41,720 nt of DNA from Paenibacillus sp. J2TS4. GTDB lineage: Bacteria > Bacillota > Bacilli > Paenibacillales > NBRC-103111. Positions 15,877 through 23,051 of the stretch are shown here, one piece after another. Under the pieces are notes generated by a model. That model made no database searches. It was not told the DNA's origin and worked only from the letters and a program-made list of their open reading frames with translations. The stretch lies in the NCBI RefSeq assembly GCF_018403245.1, contig NZ_BOSH01000025.1, positions 1-41,720 of the forward strand, written 5' to 3'. How positions within the stretch are numbered: position 1 is the stretch's first letter; every line of letters begins with the position of its first letter. The translations under genes were made by a program, and so were the position numbers.

Positions 15877-16339
15877 AGGGCATCACCTCCGTGCGAATAT
15901 TTGTTCCTATATTATATCATTTTTTCATAGGGAAAACAATAATTTAAACATAGTGATAACAATAATAATATTATTATTGATAATAATATTATACTTTTGA
16001 TATTGTATTATCTTGATATATAAATTGAACTAATGATTAGCTCATGAAGTGGAGAAAGAAAGATGCTTCCAGGGCGAGTTTTGGCTTTGTATTCCAACCA
16101 TCCGAAGGCCCATCTATATAGAAGGAATCTGTTGGTTTCGGGGTCCCCGAAAAGTACCTGGAATTGCTTCGAAGCTCATCTTCACTTTTTGGGGAAGGAG
16201 TATGATGTTTGAAGCTTCGGAGGCACTTTCCTTCGGAACGGAATGATAGCTTTCTTTAGTTCAACATATATAGATAGCGCTATTGAAATATTCGTCCATA
16301 TTTAATAGCCAATCGCGAGAATTGAAATACTTACATAAA
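15877..16339. repeat. AT-rich palindromes and a degenerate inverted-repeat element in a gene-free stretch
   Basis: A perfect 20-bp palindrome CAATAATAAT/ATTATTATTG lies at 15960-15979, with a second palindromic copy (ATAATATTAT) about 10 bp on. Further right, AAGTGGAGA...TTCCAGG (16047-16073) faces a diverged reverse complement CCTGGAA...CTTCACTT (16157-16187), enclosing about 85 bp. This looks like a decayed MITE-like or interspersed intergenic repeat. No coding frame is convincing between 15877 and 16339. Confidence 0.4.
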
Positions 16340-16552
16340 TCACTCTTCATCGTGAACATATTCGAGGATATCCCCAGGCTGGCAGTCAAGGGTTTCACAA
16401 ATGGCTTCCAGTGTGGAGAAGCGAATCGCTTTAACTTTGCCTGTTTTCAGATTCGATAAATTGACGTTAGAAATGCCGATTTGATCAGCCAAATCGTTCA
16501 ATTTCATTTTTTTATCAGCCAATACCCGATCTAAGCGGATAATAATCGGCAT
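16340..16552 (-). CDS. small Cro/C1-type HTH regulator (YozG-like)
   Basis: 70 aa, essentially a single helix-turn-helix_XRE domain: IIIRLDRVLADKKMKLNDLA, QIGISNVNLSNLKTGKVKAI, then FSTLEAICETLDCQPGDILEY. This is the compact form found next to DUF2975 membrane proteins (YoaS/YozG pairs in Bacillus). The frame extends to 16570, but the family start is M-x-I-I-I-x-L-D, i.e. ATG 16552. It follows the DUF2975 gene with an 18-bp gap, so they are co-transcribed. It probably regulates the pair or a linked stress response; no target known. Confidence 0.85.
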   Translation of the reverse strand: MPIIIRLDRVLADKKMKLNDLADQIGISNVNLSNLKTGKVKAIRFSTLEAICETLDCQPGDILEYVHDEE

Positions 16553-16570
16553 TGTGCTCAACCCCATCAT

Positions 16571-17185
16571 TCATATTGTCATATCATGCTCCTCCTGTAG
16601 GTAAACCCCGTGCTTAAATACGTCGGAGACGATTAGGACCAGCAGACCGATGATAACTCCCTTCAAGGATATGCCAGACAAGTTGATCGCGAAAATATGG
16701 TTGACAAAAACCCAACAGAGAACATTGATTATAAGCTTTGCCAGCAGGGAGTACAGAATGACCGCTATGCCAAGTCTCTTCAAACGGACAATATTCGCTT
16801 TATCAAAAGGCCGGTTTCCTTTGACCATAGAACCTATTATATTTCTTATTTGTAATATCGAATAGATGTAGGTAATGAAAGTAAGGAACGTGCTGGAAAG
16901 CTCTGTGACCAAAAAGGCGGATTTGGCGCTAAATTTATCGGGACTGATCGGTTGAAAAAGCTGAAAGGGGATTAAGATGCTGCGCGAAGTCGTCTCGGAC
17001 AATGCGACGGAGAATGACCAATGCGCGATCCCTTTCTCTGCGGTGAACTGCTCCTGTGGCTTCAGGCTGATCCAAACATCGGATGCTACCAACAGGATAA
17101 AAACAAGAATTACTCCCCACAAAAGCCACTGAAGCAATACATACATTTTTTGAAAATGGGCGGCAGCTTTCGTATTATTTCCCAT
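16571..17185 (-). CDS. DUF2975 family membrane protein
   Basis: 204 aa with four hydrophobic segments (about 17-38, 90-115, 140-160, 170-190) and the family stretch FLTFITYIYSILQIRNIIGSM followed by GNRPFDKANIVRLKRLG. Function unknown; in Firmicutes it is almost always paired with a small XRE regulator, as here. The start at 17185 (MGNNTK) fits AAGGAGGG upstream better than the longer frame from 17248, which would lie within the leader. A clean sigma-A promoter lies at 17220-17248. Confidence 0.8.
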   Translation of the reverse strand: MGNNTKAAAHFQKMYVLLQWLLWGVILVFILLVASDVWISLKPQEQFTAEKGIAHWSFSVALSETTSRSILIPFQLFQPISPDKFSAKSAFLVTELSSTFLTFITYIYSILQIRNIIGSMVKGNRPFDKANIVRLKRLGIAVILYSLLAKLIINVLCWVFVNHIFAINLSGISLKGVIIGLLVLIVSDVFKHGVYLQEEHDMTI

Positions 17186-17219
17186 CCCTCGTTTTTCCCT
17201 CCTTTTTCTTGTTTTTAAT

Positions 17220-17248
17220 AGCATAACAGGGTTTAAAATGTTAAACAA
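17220..17248 (-). promoter_or_regulatory. sigma-A promoter of DUF2975-XRE operon
   Basis: Minus strand TTGTTT (17248-17243) and TATGCT (17225-17220) with a 17-base spacer, 35 bp before the coding start. Confidence 0.6.
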
Positions 17249-17407
17249 TAAAAATTTAATGATAAACGATAATTAATTTATGATTTGTATTAATAAAATT
17301 AAGAAAAATCTGCCCACTCTGTTCAATAAATGGGTTAAACTTGGGTGTCTCTGTGTGTTGGGAGTGGTAGCCAACAACAATTTTATTACAAATCCGTAAA
17401 TGATGAA

Positions 17408-17436
17408 TTGACATTTAATTTTTAGCGGACTATAAT
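17408..17436 (+). promoter_or_regulatory. consensus sigma-A promoter of the T-box/leuA transcript
   Basis: TTGACA (17408-17413) and TATAAT (17431-17436) are both perfect consensus hexamers with a 17-base spacer. Expected start near 17443, right before the first T-box. A maximal promoter is consistent with control exerted downstream by attenuation. Confidence 0.9.
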
Positions 17437-17442
17437 AACTAA

Positions 17443-17777
17443 CAATTAATGGCCAATATTAAAAACACAATGAACAGGAGTAGTACGTGTCACTGGGTTT
17501 AGAGAACTGCGGGGTGGTGCAACGCAGCCGAAGGTGGAACGGAATCTCGCCTGGAAGTGGAACGATGGAACTTTGAAGGAATAGAGTCACGCTGTATTCC
17601 ACATCAAGACAGTACATCGTTACGGTTGACCTCCGTGATCGGGTGCAGCGAAGTTGTCGTCCGGACACAGCTTCGTTGCTTGAGGTGGGTGGCATATCGA
17701 AGGGATGCCCCAACAAGAGTGGTACCGCGATTGGACTAACAGCCTGTCGTCTCTTAGAAGAGATGGCAGGCTTTTTT
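17443..17777 (+). ncRNA. T-box riboswitch 1 (leucine, CUC specifier)
   Basis: T-box leader elements in order: AGTAGTACG on the 5' side of the specifier loop, AGAGAACTGCGG and the GGTGGTGCAACGC apical part of stem I, then GGAATCTCGCC with specifier CUC (Leu) on the 3' side. The antiterminator T-box motif AAGAGTGGTACCGCG lies at 17715-17729. The terminator AGCCTG (17741-17746) ... CAGGCT (17767-17772) carries an inner TCTCT/AGAGA stem and a T-run. Uncharged tRNA-Leu would stabilise the antiterminator and allow read-through toward leuA. It precedes a second complete T-box. Confidence 0.92.
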
Positions 17778-17830
17778 GTATGTATTTTTGAACCTCTATT
17801 TTTGGAAATCAAACCTATACAGCATAAAAC

Positions 17831-18135
17831 GCAACGAACAGAAGCAGTAGAGCAAGCGCCGGGAATCAGAGAGCTGCGGGAAGGTGCGACGCAGTCGAAG
17901 GCAGGCTCGAACTCGTCTGGAAGCGGAACGGTGAAACCGTCAGGGAAGATGCAGAAGCAAGGCATCCCCCAGGCTTACTATATCGTTACGAACTCATCCC
18001 CGTTAACGGATGTCCCAAGGCTTGATGTGTATGCATTGGGGAACAAGGTGGGCTGCTTCGGGCAGCCAACGAGAGTGGTACCGCGAAGGTGTTTAACGCC
18101 TGTCGTCTCTTGATATGGAGATGGCAGGCGTTTTT
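17831..18135 (+). ncRNA. T-box riboswitch 2 (leucine, CUC specifier)
   Basis: A second full T-box: AGTAGAGCAAGC, then AGAGAGCTGCGGGAAGGTGC (stem I), GAACTCGTC with specifier CUC, a long stem II/III region, antiterminator motif AACGAGAGTGGTACCGCG (18068-18085), and terminator AACGCCTG (18095-18102) / CAGGCGTT (18125-18132) with TTTTT. It ends 46 bp before leuA. Its sequence differs clearly from T-box 1 outside the conserved blocks, so the duplication is old. Two leucine switches in series should demand tRNA binding twice. Confidence 0.92.
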
Positions 18136-18181
18136 GGTATTTAATTTCGACGAAACGAATAGCAAAAGGAGCTGGGTGGCA

Positions 18182-19729
18182 ATGAACAGCAAAGGGAATG
18201 TTAACCAAGAAAATATTCGTAAAATACAAATTTTTGATACGACCTTGAGAGATGGAGAGCAGGCTCCAGGAGCGACTTTAACCTTTGAGCAAAAAATGGT
18301 GCTGGCACACCAGCTTGCGAAATTAGGCGTTGATGTAATGGAGCCTGGGTTTCCTATTTCCAGCCCAGGGGAATTCGCAGCGGTACGGCAAATTTCCCGG
18401 GAGCTGCAGCAGGTTGAAATTTGTGGCTTCGGCCGTGCGGTTAAAGAGGATATCGACGCGGCGCTGAAGGCGACTCAAGATGCGGAACGCCGCCGAATTC
18501 ACATGTTCCTGTCCTCCTCGGATATTCATTTGCAGCATCAACTGCGGAAGTCCCGTCAGGAGGTGGTGGCGATGGCCCGGGAAATGGTCGCCTATGCCAA
18601 ACAGTATGTAAATACCATCGAATTCACGACAATGGATGCCACTCGTACCGACATTAATTTTCTGGTGGAGATGGTCGAGGCTGTTATTGCTGAAGGAGCA
18701 ACGATCATTAACTTGCCGGATACGGTCGGTTACGCGCTGCCGGAGGAATACGGGAATATGTTCCGCAGAGTTCGTCAAGAAGCGCGCGGCGGAGATACGG
18801 TGCAATACAGCGCCCATTGCCATAATGATCTGGGGCTGGCGGTAGCCAATAGCTTGGCGGCAATCCAAGCGGGAGCATCGCAAATTGAGGTGACGATGAA
18901 CGGTGTCGGAGAGCGGACGGGGAATTGTTCCCTGGAGGAGCTGGTTATGGCAATAGAAACGCGAAAAGCGGCGCTTCAGGTTGGAACGGGAATATCGTCA
19001 GAACATATTTACGAAACCTCGCGGATGGTCAGCCGGGCGATGCATTTTCCCATTGCCTACAATAAACCGGTTGTGGGACGCAATGCTTTCCAGCATGAAT
19101 CGGGAATCCACCAGGACGGTTTGTTAAAGCACCGCAGCACCTATGAAATTATGGATCCGGAGCAGCTGGGAATTCCGCGCAGCATGATTATTCTGGGCAA
19201 ACATTCGGGACGACACGCCCTGAAGCACCGGATTGCGCAATTTGGCGTTACGTTGAATGAAGGGGAACTGGAGACCGTTTACCGGCAGTTTAAGGAAGTC
19301 GCCGATGAGCAGAAAATCGTAACAGATGACCGCTTGCTGGAAATTGTCGGGCATTCCGTTCGTCAGGATGAAGCCGTGGAGGCATACTCGCTCATCGATC
19401 TGCAGGTTGTGGCCGGAAGCCAGCGGGCCCGCGTCGCTTCGGTAACGATTCGCGATCAACGACAAGGAATGGAGCAGTCCTACTCCGGGGTTGGCGACGG
19501 TCCGCTCGAGGCTGTAATCAACTGTATTCAGCAAGCGATTCCGGTAGCCGCCGAATTCGAAGATTTGGAGATTCATTCCTTATCATCCGGAGAAGAAGCG
19601 CACGGTGAGGCAATCGTTACGATTACCCATGACGAGCAGACGTATCGAGGAACTTCGATGCACAAGGACATCGTTCTTGCCGCCGCGCAAGCTTACATCT
19701 CCGCATGCAATCAAGCGGTTATGCGATAA
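18182..19729 (+). CDS. leuA: 2-isopropylmalate synthase
   Basis: 515 aa. First committed step of leucine synthesis: acetyl-CoA plus 2-ketoisovalerate to 2-isopropylmalate. N-terminal HMGL-like TIM barrel with IFDTTLRDGEQAPG (about 17-30), metal-binding HCHND (about 212-216) and MNGVGERTGNCSLEE. The C-terminal region from about 390 (the LeuA dimerisation/allosteric domain) carries leucine feedback inhibition in this family. ATG 18182 has AAAAGGAG upstream; an in-frame GTG six bases earlier sits too close to it. It stands alone, not in an ilv-leu operon, behind two leucine T-boxes, so both transcription and enzyme activity should respond to leucine. Confidence 0.95.
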   Translation: MNSKGNVNQENIRKIQIFDTTLRDGEQAPGATLTFEQKMVLAHQLAKLGVDVMEPGFPISSPGEFAAVRQISRELQQVEICGFGRAVKEDIDAALKATQDAERRRIHMFLSSSDIHLQHQLRKSRQEVVAMAREMVAYAKQYVNTIEFTTMDATRTDINFLVEMVEAVIAEGATIINLPDTVGYALPEEYGNMFRRVRQEARGGDTVQYSAHCHNDLGLAVANSLAAIQAGASQIEVTMNGVGERTGNCSLEELVMAIETRKAALQVGTGISSEHIYETSRMVSRAMHFPIAYNKPVVGRNAFQHESGIHQDGLLKHRSTYEIMDPEQLGIPRSMIILGKHSGRHALKHRIAQFGVTLNEGELETVYRQFKEVADEQKIVTDDRLLEIVGHSVRQDEAVEAYSLIDLQVVAGSQRARVASVTIRDQRQGMEQSYSGVGDGPLEAVINCIQQAIPVAAEFEDLEIHSLSSGEEAHGEAIVTITHDEQTYRGTSMHKDIVLAAAQAYISACNQAVMR

Positions 19730-19905
19730 GCCATGTATCCATATTCACTTCCTGGCAAACCGGTAATTTTCCGGTGGAGATGACGCTGCGGGACCGAGTC
19801 TGGTGCAGTCCGGAATAGCCAGAGAATCGCCGGAATGTTAGACTATATAAGAATGGAGCGGAAGGGATGGGGCGATACGCTTGAAGATAGGAGTGGGGAC
19901 GAGGA

Positions 19906-20415
19906 ATGCTCAAATATACGATTTGCTATATACGATGGAAGGATAGTCTACTATTATTAAATCGGAAATCACCTCCGGTTATGGGATTGTGGCACGGAGT
20001 AGGAGGCAAGCTTGAGCCGGGGGAAACTCCTGTGAACAGCGTCCTGAGGGAGGTTGCGGAAGAAACCGGTCTTCTTTTGAATAGCGTCAAAGACAAAGGA
20101 AAGATAACCTGGGAGGTAGAGGGAGCCTCTTTCGGGGGAATGTATGCCTTTTTGACGGAGCTTCCTGATCCTGAACGTTACGCCACTCCTCGCTTGACAG
20201 AAGAGGGAATACTCGATTGGAAGCCGGTCGAATGGGTGCTCGACCCGAGGAACGAAGGAATTCCCTCTCATGCCCGGCACTATTTGCCCCTGCTTCTTAA
20301 CGATCCGTCAGCGTATGATCATCAATTTGTATTCGTTGATGGGAGGCTGGTCAGTTATTCTTCCGTGAAACTAACTTCCGGTATCGTTGCTGAATCGCCG
20401 GTTAAGCTCATTTAG
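19906..20415 (+). CDS. Nudix hydrolase (MutT / 8-oxo-dGTP diphosphatase-like)
   Basis: 169 aa. A perfect Nudix box, G34-x5-E40-x7-R48-E49-V-A-E52-E53-T-G55-L, lies within GGKLEPGETPVNSVLREVAE. The family cleaves nucleoside diphosphates linked to another moiety. The LWHGVGGK context and length suggest an 8-oxo-dGTP or related nucleotide sanitising enzyme, but the substrate is not fixed by sequence. ATG at 19906 follows GGGGACGAGG. The ~175 bp since leuA contain only a weak hairpin (ACCGG/CCGGT near 19765). Confidence 0.88.
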   Translation: MLKYTICYIRWKDSLLLLNRKSPPVMGLWHGVGGKLEPGETPVNSVLREVAEETGLLLNSVKDKGKITWEVEGASFGGMYAFLTELPDPERYATPRLTEEGILDWKPVEWVLDPRNEGIPSHARHYLPLLLNDPSAYDHQFVFVDGRLVSYSSVKLTSGIVAESPVKLI

Positions 20416-20581
20416 GTGCGGATTATTGGATACGGAGAATCGGACGAAAATGTAAATTCAATCCCCTATATATTCATATATCTTGAGAAGAATAAAAGGC
20501 GAGGAGATTCTATCGCTTTGAAAGGGGAAGCGGCGGAATCCTCCCCATCCCATTATGAGATTACTAGGAGAGTTGGTTAAG

Positions 20582-21325
20582 ATGAAAGACGTTAATGACG
20601 TGGTTCGCATTATGGGAGTTCCGGTTGCCAAGCTGAGTATGGATCAGACGGTGCAGTGGCTGACGGAGCGATTGAAGACCGGTGGAACGGAGCTGTGTCA
20701 TGTGGTGACCGCGAATCCGGAGATGGTTATGAACCAGCAGCACGATCAAGAGCTTAAACAAATCATCCATGAGGCCGAGCTGGTGACTCCGGATGGTATT
20801 GGCATGGTGATGGCTGCCAAGTGGAAAGGGGAGCCTGTGCCGGAGAGGGTAACCGGGTATGACCTTTTGCTTCGGCTGCTGGAGGCTGGCGGTCAGCACG
20901 GCTGGTCTTTTTATTTCTTGGGTACGGATGAGGAGACTAACCGGAAAGCGGTAGAAATCATCCGGAATCGTTATCCCGGGGTGCAAATCGCAGGGAGTCA
21001 TCATGGATTTTTTGCCCCGGAAGAGGAAGACAGACTCGTCACCGAAATACGGAAGGCTCAGCCGGATTTTCTTATAGTGGCGTTAGGAATACCACGTGCG
21101 GAAAAATGGATTCACCATTACAAGAATCAGCTTGGAGCCAAAGTGGCCATTGGGGTGGGCGGCAGTCTCGATGTCATAGCGGGTAAAGTGAAGGGCGCTC
21201 CCGAGATATGGAAACGGCTTAATCTGGAATGGCTGTATCGGCTTCTTCGGCAGCCATCCCGTTGGAGACGACAGCTCGTTTTGCCCAAATTTGCGGTGAA
21301 GGCGTATTTGACCCGTAATGAATAG
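20582..21325 (+). CDS. WecG/TagA/CpsF family glycosyltransferase
   Basis: 247 aa. GT26 family: conserved VVTANPEMVM near 40, the catalytic-Asp segment TPDGIGMV (about 68-75), then YFLGTDEE, ALGIPRAEKWIHHY and GVGGSLDVIAGKVKGAPEIW, ending in the membrane-associating NLEWLYRLLRQPSRWRR. TagA transfers N-acetylmannosamine to GlcNAc-PP-undecaprenol, the second step of wall teichoic acid linkage-unit synthesis; other members make cell-wall polysaccharides. This could supply the secondary wall polymer that the SLH proteins bind, but that is inference. ATG 20582 has AGGAGAG at good distance; 20555 does not. Confidence 0.9.
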   Translation: MKDVNDVVRIMGVPVAKLSMDQTVQWLTERLKTGGTELCHVVTANPEMVMNQQHDQELKQIIHEAELVTPDGIGMVMAAKWKGEPVPERVTGYDLLLRLLEAGGQHGWSFYFLGTDEETNRKAVEIIRNRYPGVQIAGSHHGFFAPEEEDRLVTEIRKAQPDFLIVALGIPRAEKWIHHYKNQLGAKVAIGVGGSLDVIAGKVKGAPEIWKRLNLEWLYRLLRQPSRWRRQLVLPKFAVKAYLTRNE

Positions 21326-21347
21326 CGAGTCGCGAATAGATAAGGAA

Positions 21348-21392
21348 AAGAAGCTCAGACGATCGGGCTTGTCCGGTCATCCTGAGCTTCTT
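21348..21392. terminator. bidirectional terminator between tagA-like and NlpC genes
   Basis: Perfect 11-bp stem AAGAAGCTCAG (21348-21358) / CTGAGCTTCTT (21382-21392) with an inner CGGG/TCCG element. It lies between convergent genes and can serve both. Confidence 0.75.
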
Positions 21393-21406
21393 CTCGTGAG
21401 TGCCGA

Positions 21407-21874
21407 TTATTGCTCGGCGGTCAATTGCTTGTAAGTGTCGTCTCCCAGAATTCTGCGGGAGGTGACGTACCTTTTGGCGTAATACTTCTCATCCATGCGG
21501 CTGATTGTTACGCCTTCATCCGTTGCGGAGTGGGCAAACTCTCCATCTCCCATATAAACGCCAACATGGGAAATTCCATTGCCGTCGGTATTGAAGAATA
21601 CGAGATCACCAACCCTTAGATCGGCTTTGTCCACCTCGGTTCCTTCTTTGGCCTGTGTCTTGGAACTGCGGGACAGTTCGATATCAAACTTGGCAAAGAG
21701 ATACTTGGTGAACCCGGAGCAATCGAAGCCAGCTTCCGTCGTGCCTGCCCAGAGGTATGGAGTTCCTACAAGGGCGTCAACTTCTGCGCTGAGCGGCGTT
21801 TCTGCGGAAGCGCTTCCCAGCATGAAGCTGAATAGTAGTACAAAACTGAATAAACCGACGACTGCTTTTCTCAA
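21407..21874 (-). CDS. secreted NlpC/P60 family peptidoglycan endopeptidase
   Basis: 155 aa. Signal peptide MRKAVVGLFSFVLLFSFMLG with cleavage near ASA-ET (about 25), then a single NlpC/P60 domain with catalytic Cys52 (FDCSGF), His103 (ISHVGVY) and His115 (FAHS). It cuts D-gamma-glutamyl-diaminopimelate-type bonds in cell-wall peptides. TTG start at 21874 with GGAAGGGG ten bases before. The upstream c-di-AMP riboswitch ties its production to c-di-AMP, the known second messenger of wall and osmotic homeostasis. No separate wall-binding domain is present. Confidence 0.93.
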   Translation of the reverse strand: MRKAVVGLFSFVLLFSFMLGSASAETPLSAEVDALVGTPYLWAGTTEAGFDCSGFTKYLFAKFDIELSRSSKTQAKEGTEVDKADLRVGDLVFFNTDGNGISHVGVYMGDGEFAHSATDEGVTISRMDEKYYAKRYVTSRRILGDDTYKQLTAEQ

Positions 21875-21897
21875 AACAAGATGTCCCCTTCCACTTT

Positions 21898-22012
21898 ATG
21901 CCTACGAGGTTAGCTTGAGGGTTCGGTTGAAGGTCCCCTATGATTCTTAATGAATGGAATCAATTCACCCAATGTGGTTCCCCCGTTTCCCATTGCAGAG
22001 GGAATTAGGCAT
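21898..22012 (-). ncRNA. ydaO/yuaA-type cyclic di-AMP riboswitch
   Basis: The minus strand carries the hallmark ydaO blocks in order: GGAAACGGGGGAACCACA, TTGGGTGAATTGA, AGGGGACCTTCAACCGAACC and CTCAAGCTAACCTCGTAGGC. The closing P1 helix is formed by ATGCCTA (22012-22006) and TAGGCAT (21904-21898). It precedes an NlpC/P60 wall hydrolase, the commonest target class of this riboswitch. Unusually, no terminator lies between the aptamer and the gene: P1 ends five bases before the Shine-Dalgarno, so control may be at translation. Confidence 0.9.
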
Positions 22013-22133
22013 TTTGTTGCATCGCACAAAATAACTATTCTTCATTAATATTAAAAATCCTTCTTGAAAAGCCAAATCACAACATTTTTCTCGGCGGCTC
22101 GCCCCAAATTCCCATTAAATGTAAAATGTTGAC

Positions 22134-22169
22134 AAAAAAAAAGACCCTTCGGTCTATCCCGAAAGGTCT
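22134..22169 (-). terminator. intrinsic terminator after membrane protein gene
   Basis: Minus-strand hairpin AGACC...GGTCT (22169-22142) with an inner TTTCGGG/CCGAAGG stem, followed by a run of nine T (22142-22134). Confidence 0.85.
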
Positions 22170-22228
22170 GAAGCTATACGATTAAGCTCTGTATGAAGCC
22201 TCCAGGCATTCCCTGTTCCTGTAGAGGA

Positions 22229-23041
22229 TTAGGCGGTCTTGCTCGAATACCATTCGTGCTGGGCGGTTATCCCCCACACGGAGACGAAGGTTTCCACAAA
22301 GCGATACAGTTGATAGAGGAGAATGGCCCAGAAACCGGCCCATATAAATACGACGGATAGGACGGCTACGGAAATCAGGAAGGAGAGCAGCAGCAGGGCG
22401 GCGGCTATTCCGAGGATGGGCAGAAAGCCTTTAAGCAAGCAAGCCAATGATTGGAATAGCGGCCGGTTAGCGGTCCTCCCGAATTGCAAGTACATAACGG
22501 CTAGTCTAATCAGATAACCATAGATCAGGAGGCCTGCCGCCCACGGCAGCAAATGAACGAGCAAGGCTTCATAGGAGACAGCTTGGCTCAGCATTTTTTT
22601 TACAATGGGAATGAGAAAATAGATGGGTCCGAGCGTAATAATCATTTGCAGCAGGTAGTAGAGAAAGAAAGATTTATACAATTCCTTCATTCCTTTAAAA
22701 AAACGGTAGCCATTGTTTAAACGGGTATATTCTACAGAGTAATACAGAGCCGCATTTAGAAAAGGGGTCAGCAGCATTCTAGCCGCAAACAGCCCGAGTA
22801 ATAGCCATACATAAGGGACAATCAAGTCGGTTTTCATTAGCTGGAATTGGATTTCTGCCAGAAAGAGCTTCACCCTTTCCGGGGAGGCGTTCCCCGGATA
22901 ACGGTATAGTAAAGGGACAACTACCGATTTCACGAGCTCATACAAGGCGAATCCCCAGGCAAAGCGATACAGGAACAGAACCATAATGACGAAGGGCTGC
23001 CTTAAGGCTGATTTCCAGCCCAACCGGATAAATTGCAGCAT
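22229..23041 (-). CDS. multi-pass membrane protein of unknown function
   Basis: 270 aa, no family recognised with confidence. About six hydrophobic segments (for example FVIMVLFLYRFAWGFALY near 15, VPYVWLLLGLFAARMLL near 72, FFLYYLLQMIITLGPIYFLI near 125 and FLPILGIAAALLLLSFLI near 205), separated by short basic loops. The ATG at 23041 follows GGTGAGGTG, better than the GTG at 23050. The gene starts 10 bp after the M1 peptidase stop, so the two are co-transcribed and perhaps functionally linked. Confidence 0.75.
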   Translation of the reverse strand: MLQFIRLGWKSALRQPFVIMVLFLYRFAWGFALYELVKSVVVPLLYRYPGNASPERVKLFLAEIQFQLMKTDLIVPYVWLLLGLFAARMLLTPFLNAALYYSVEYTRLNNGYRFFKGMKELYKSFFLYYLLQMIITLGPIYFLIPIVKKMLSQAVSYEALLVHLLPWAAGLLIYGYLIRLAVMYLQFGRTANRPLFQSLACLLKGFLPILGIAAALLLLSFLISVAVLSVVFIWAGFWAILLYQLYRFVETFVSVWGITAQHEWYSSKTA

Positions 23042-23051
23042 TACGGACACC

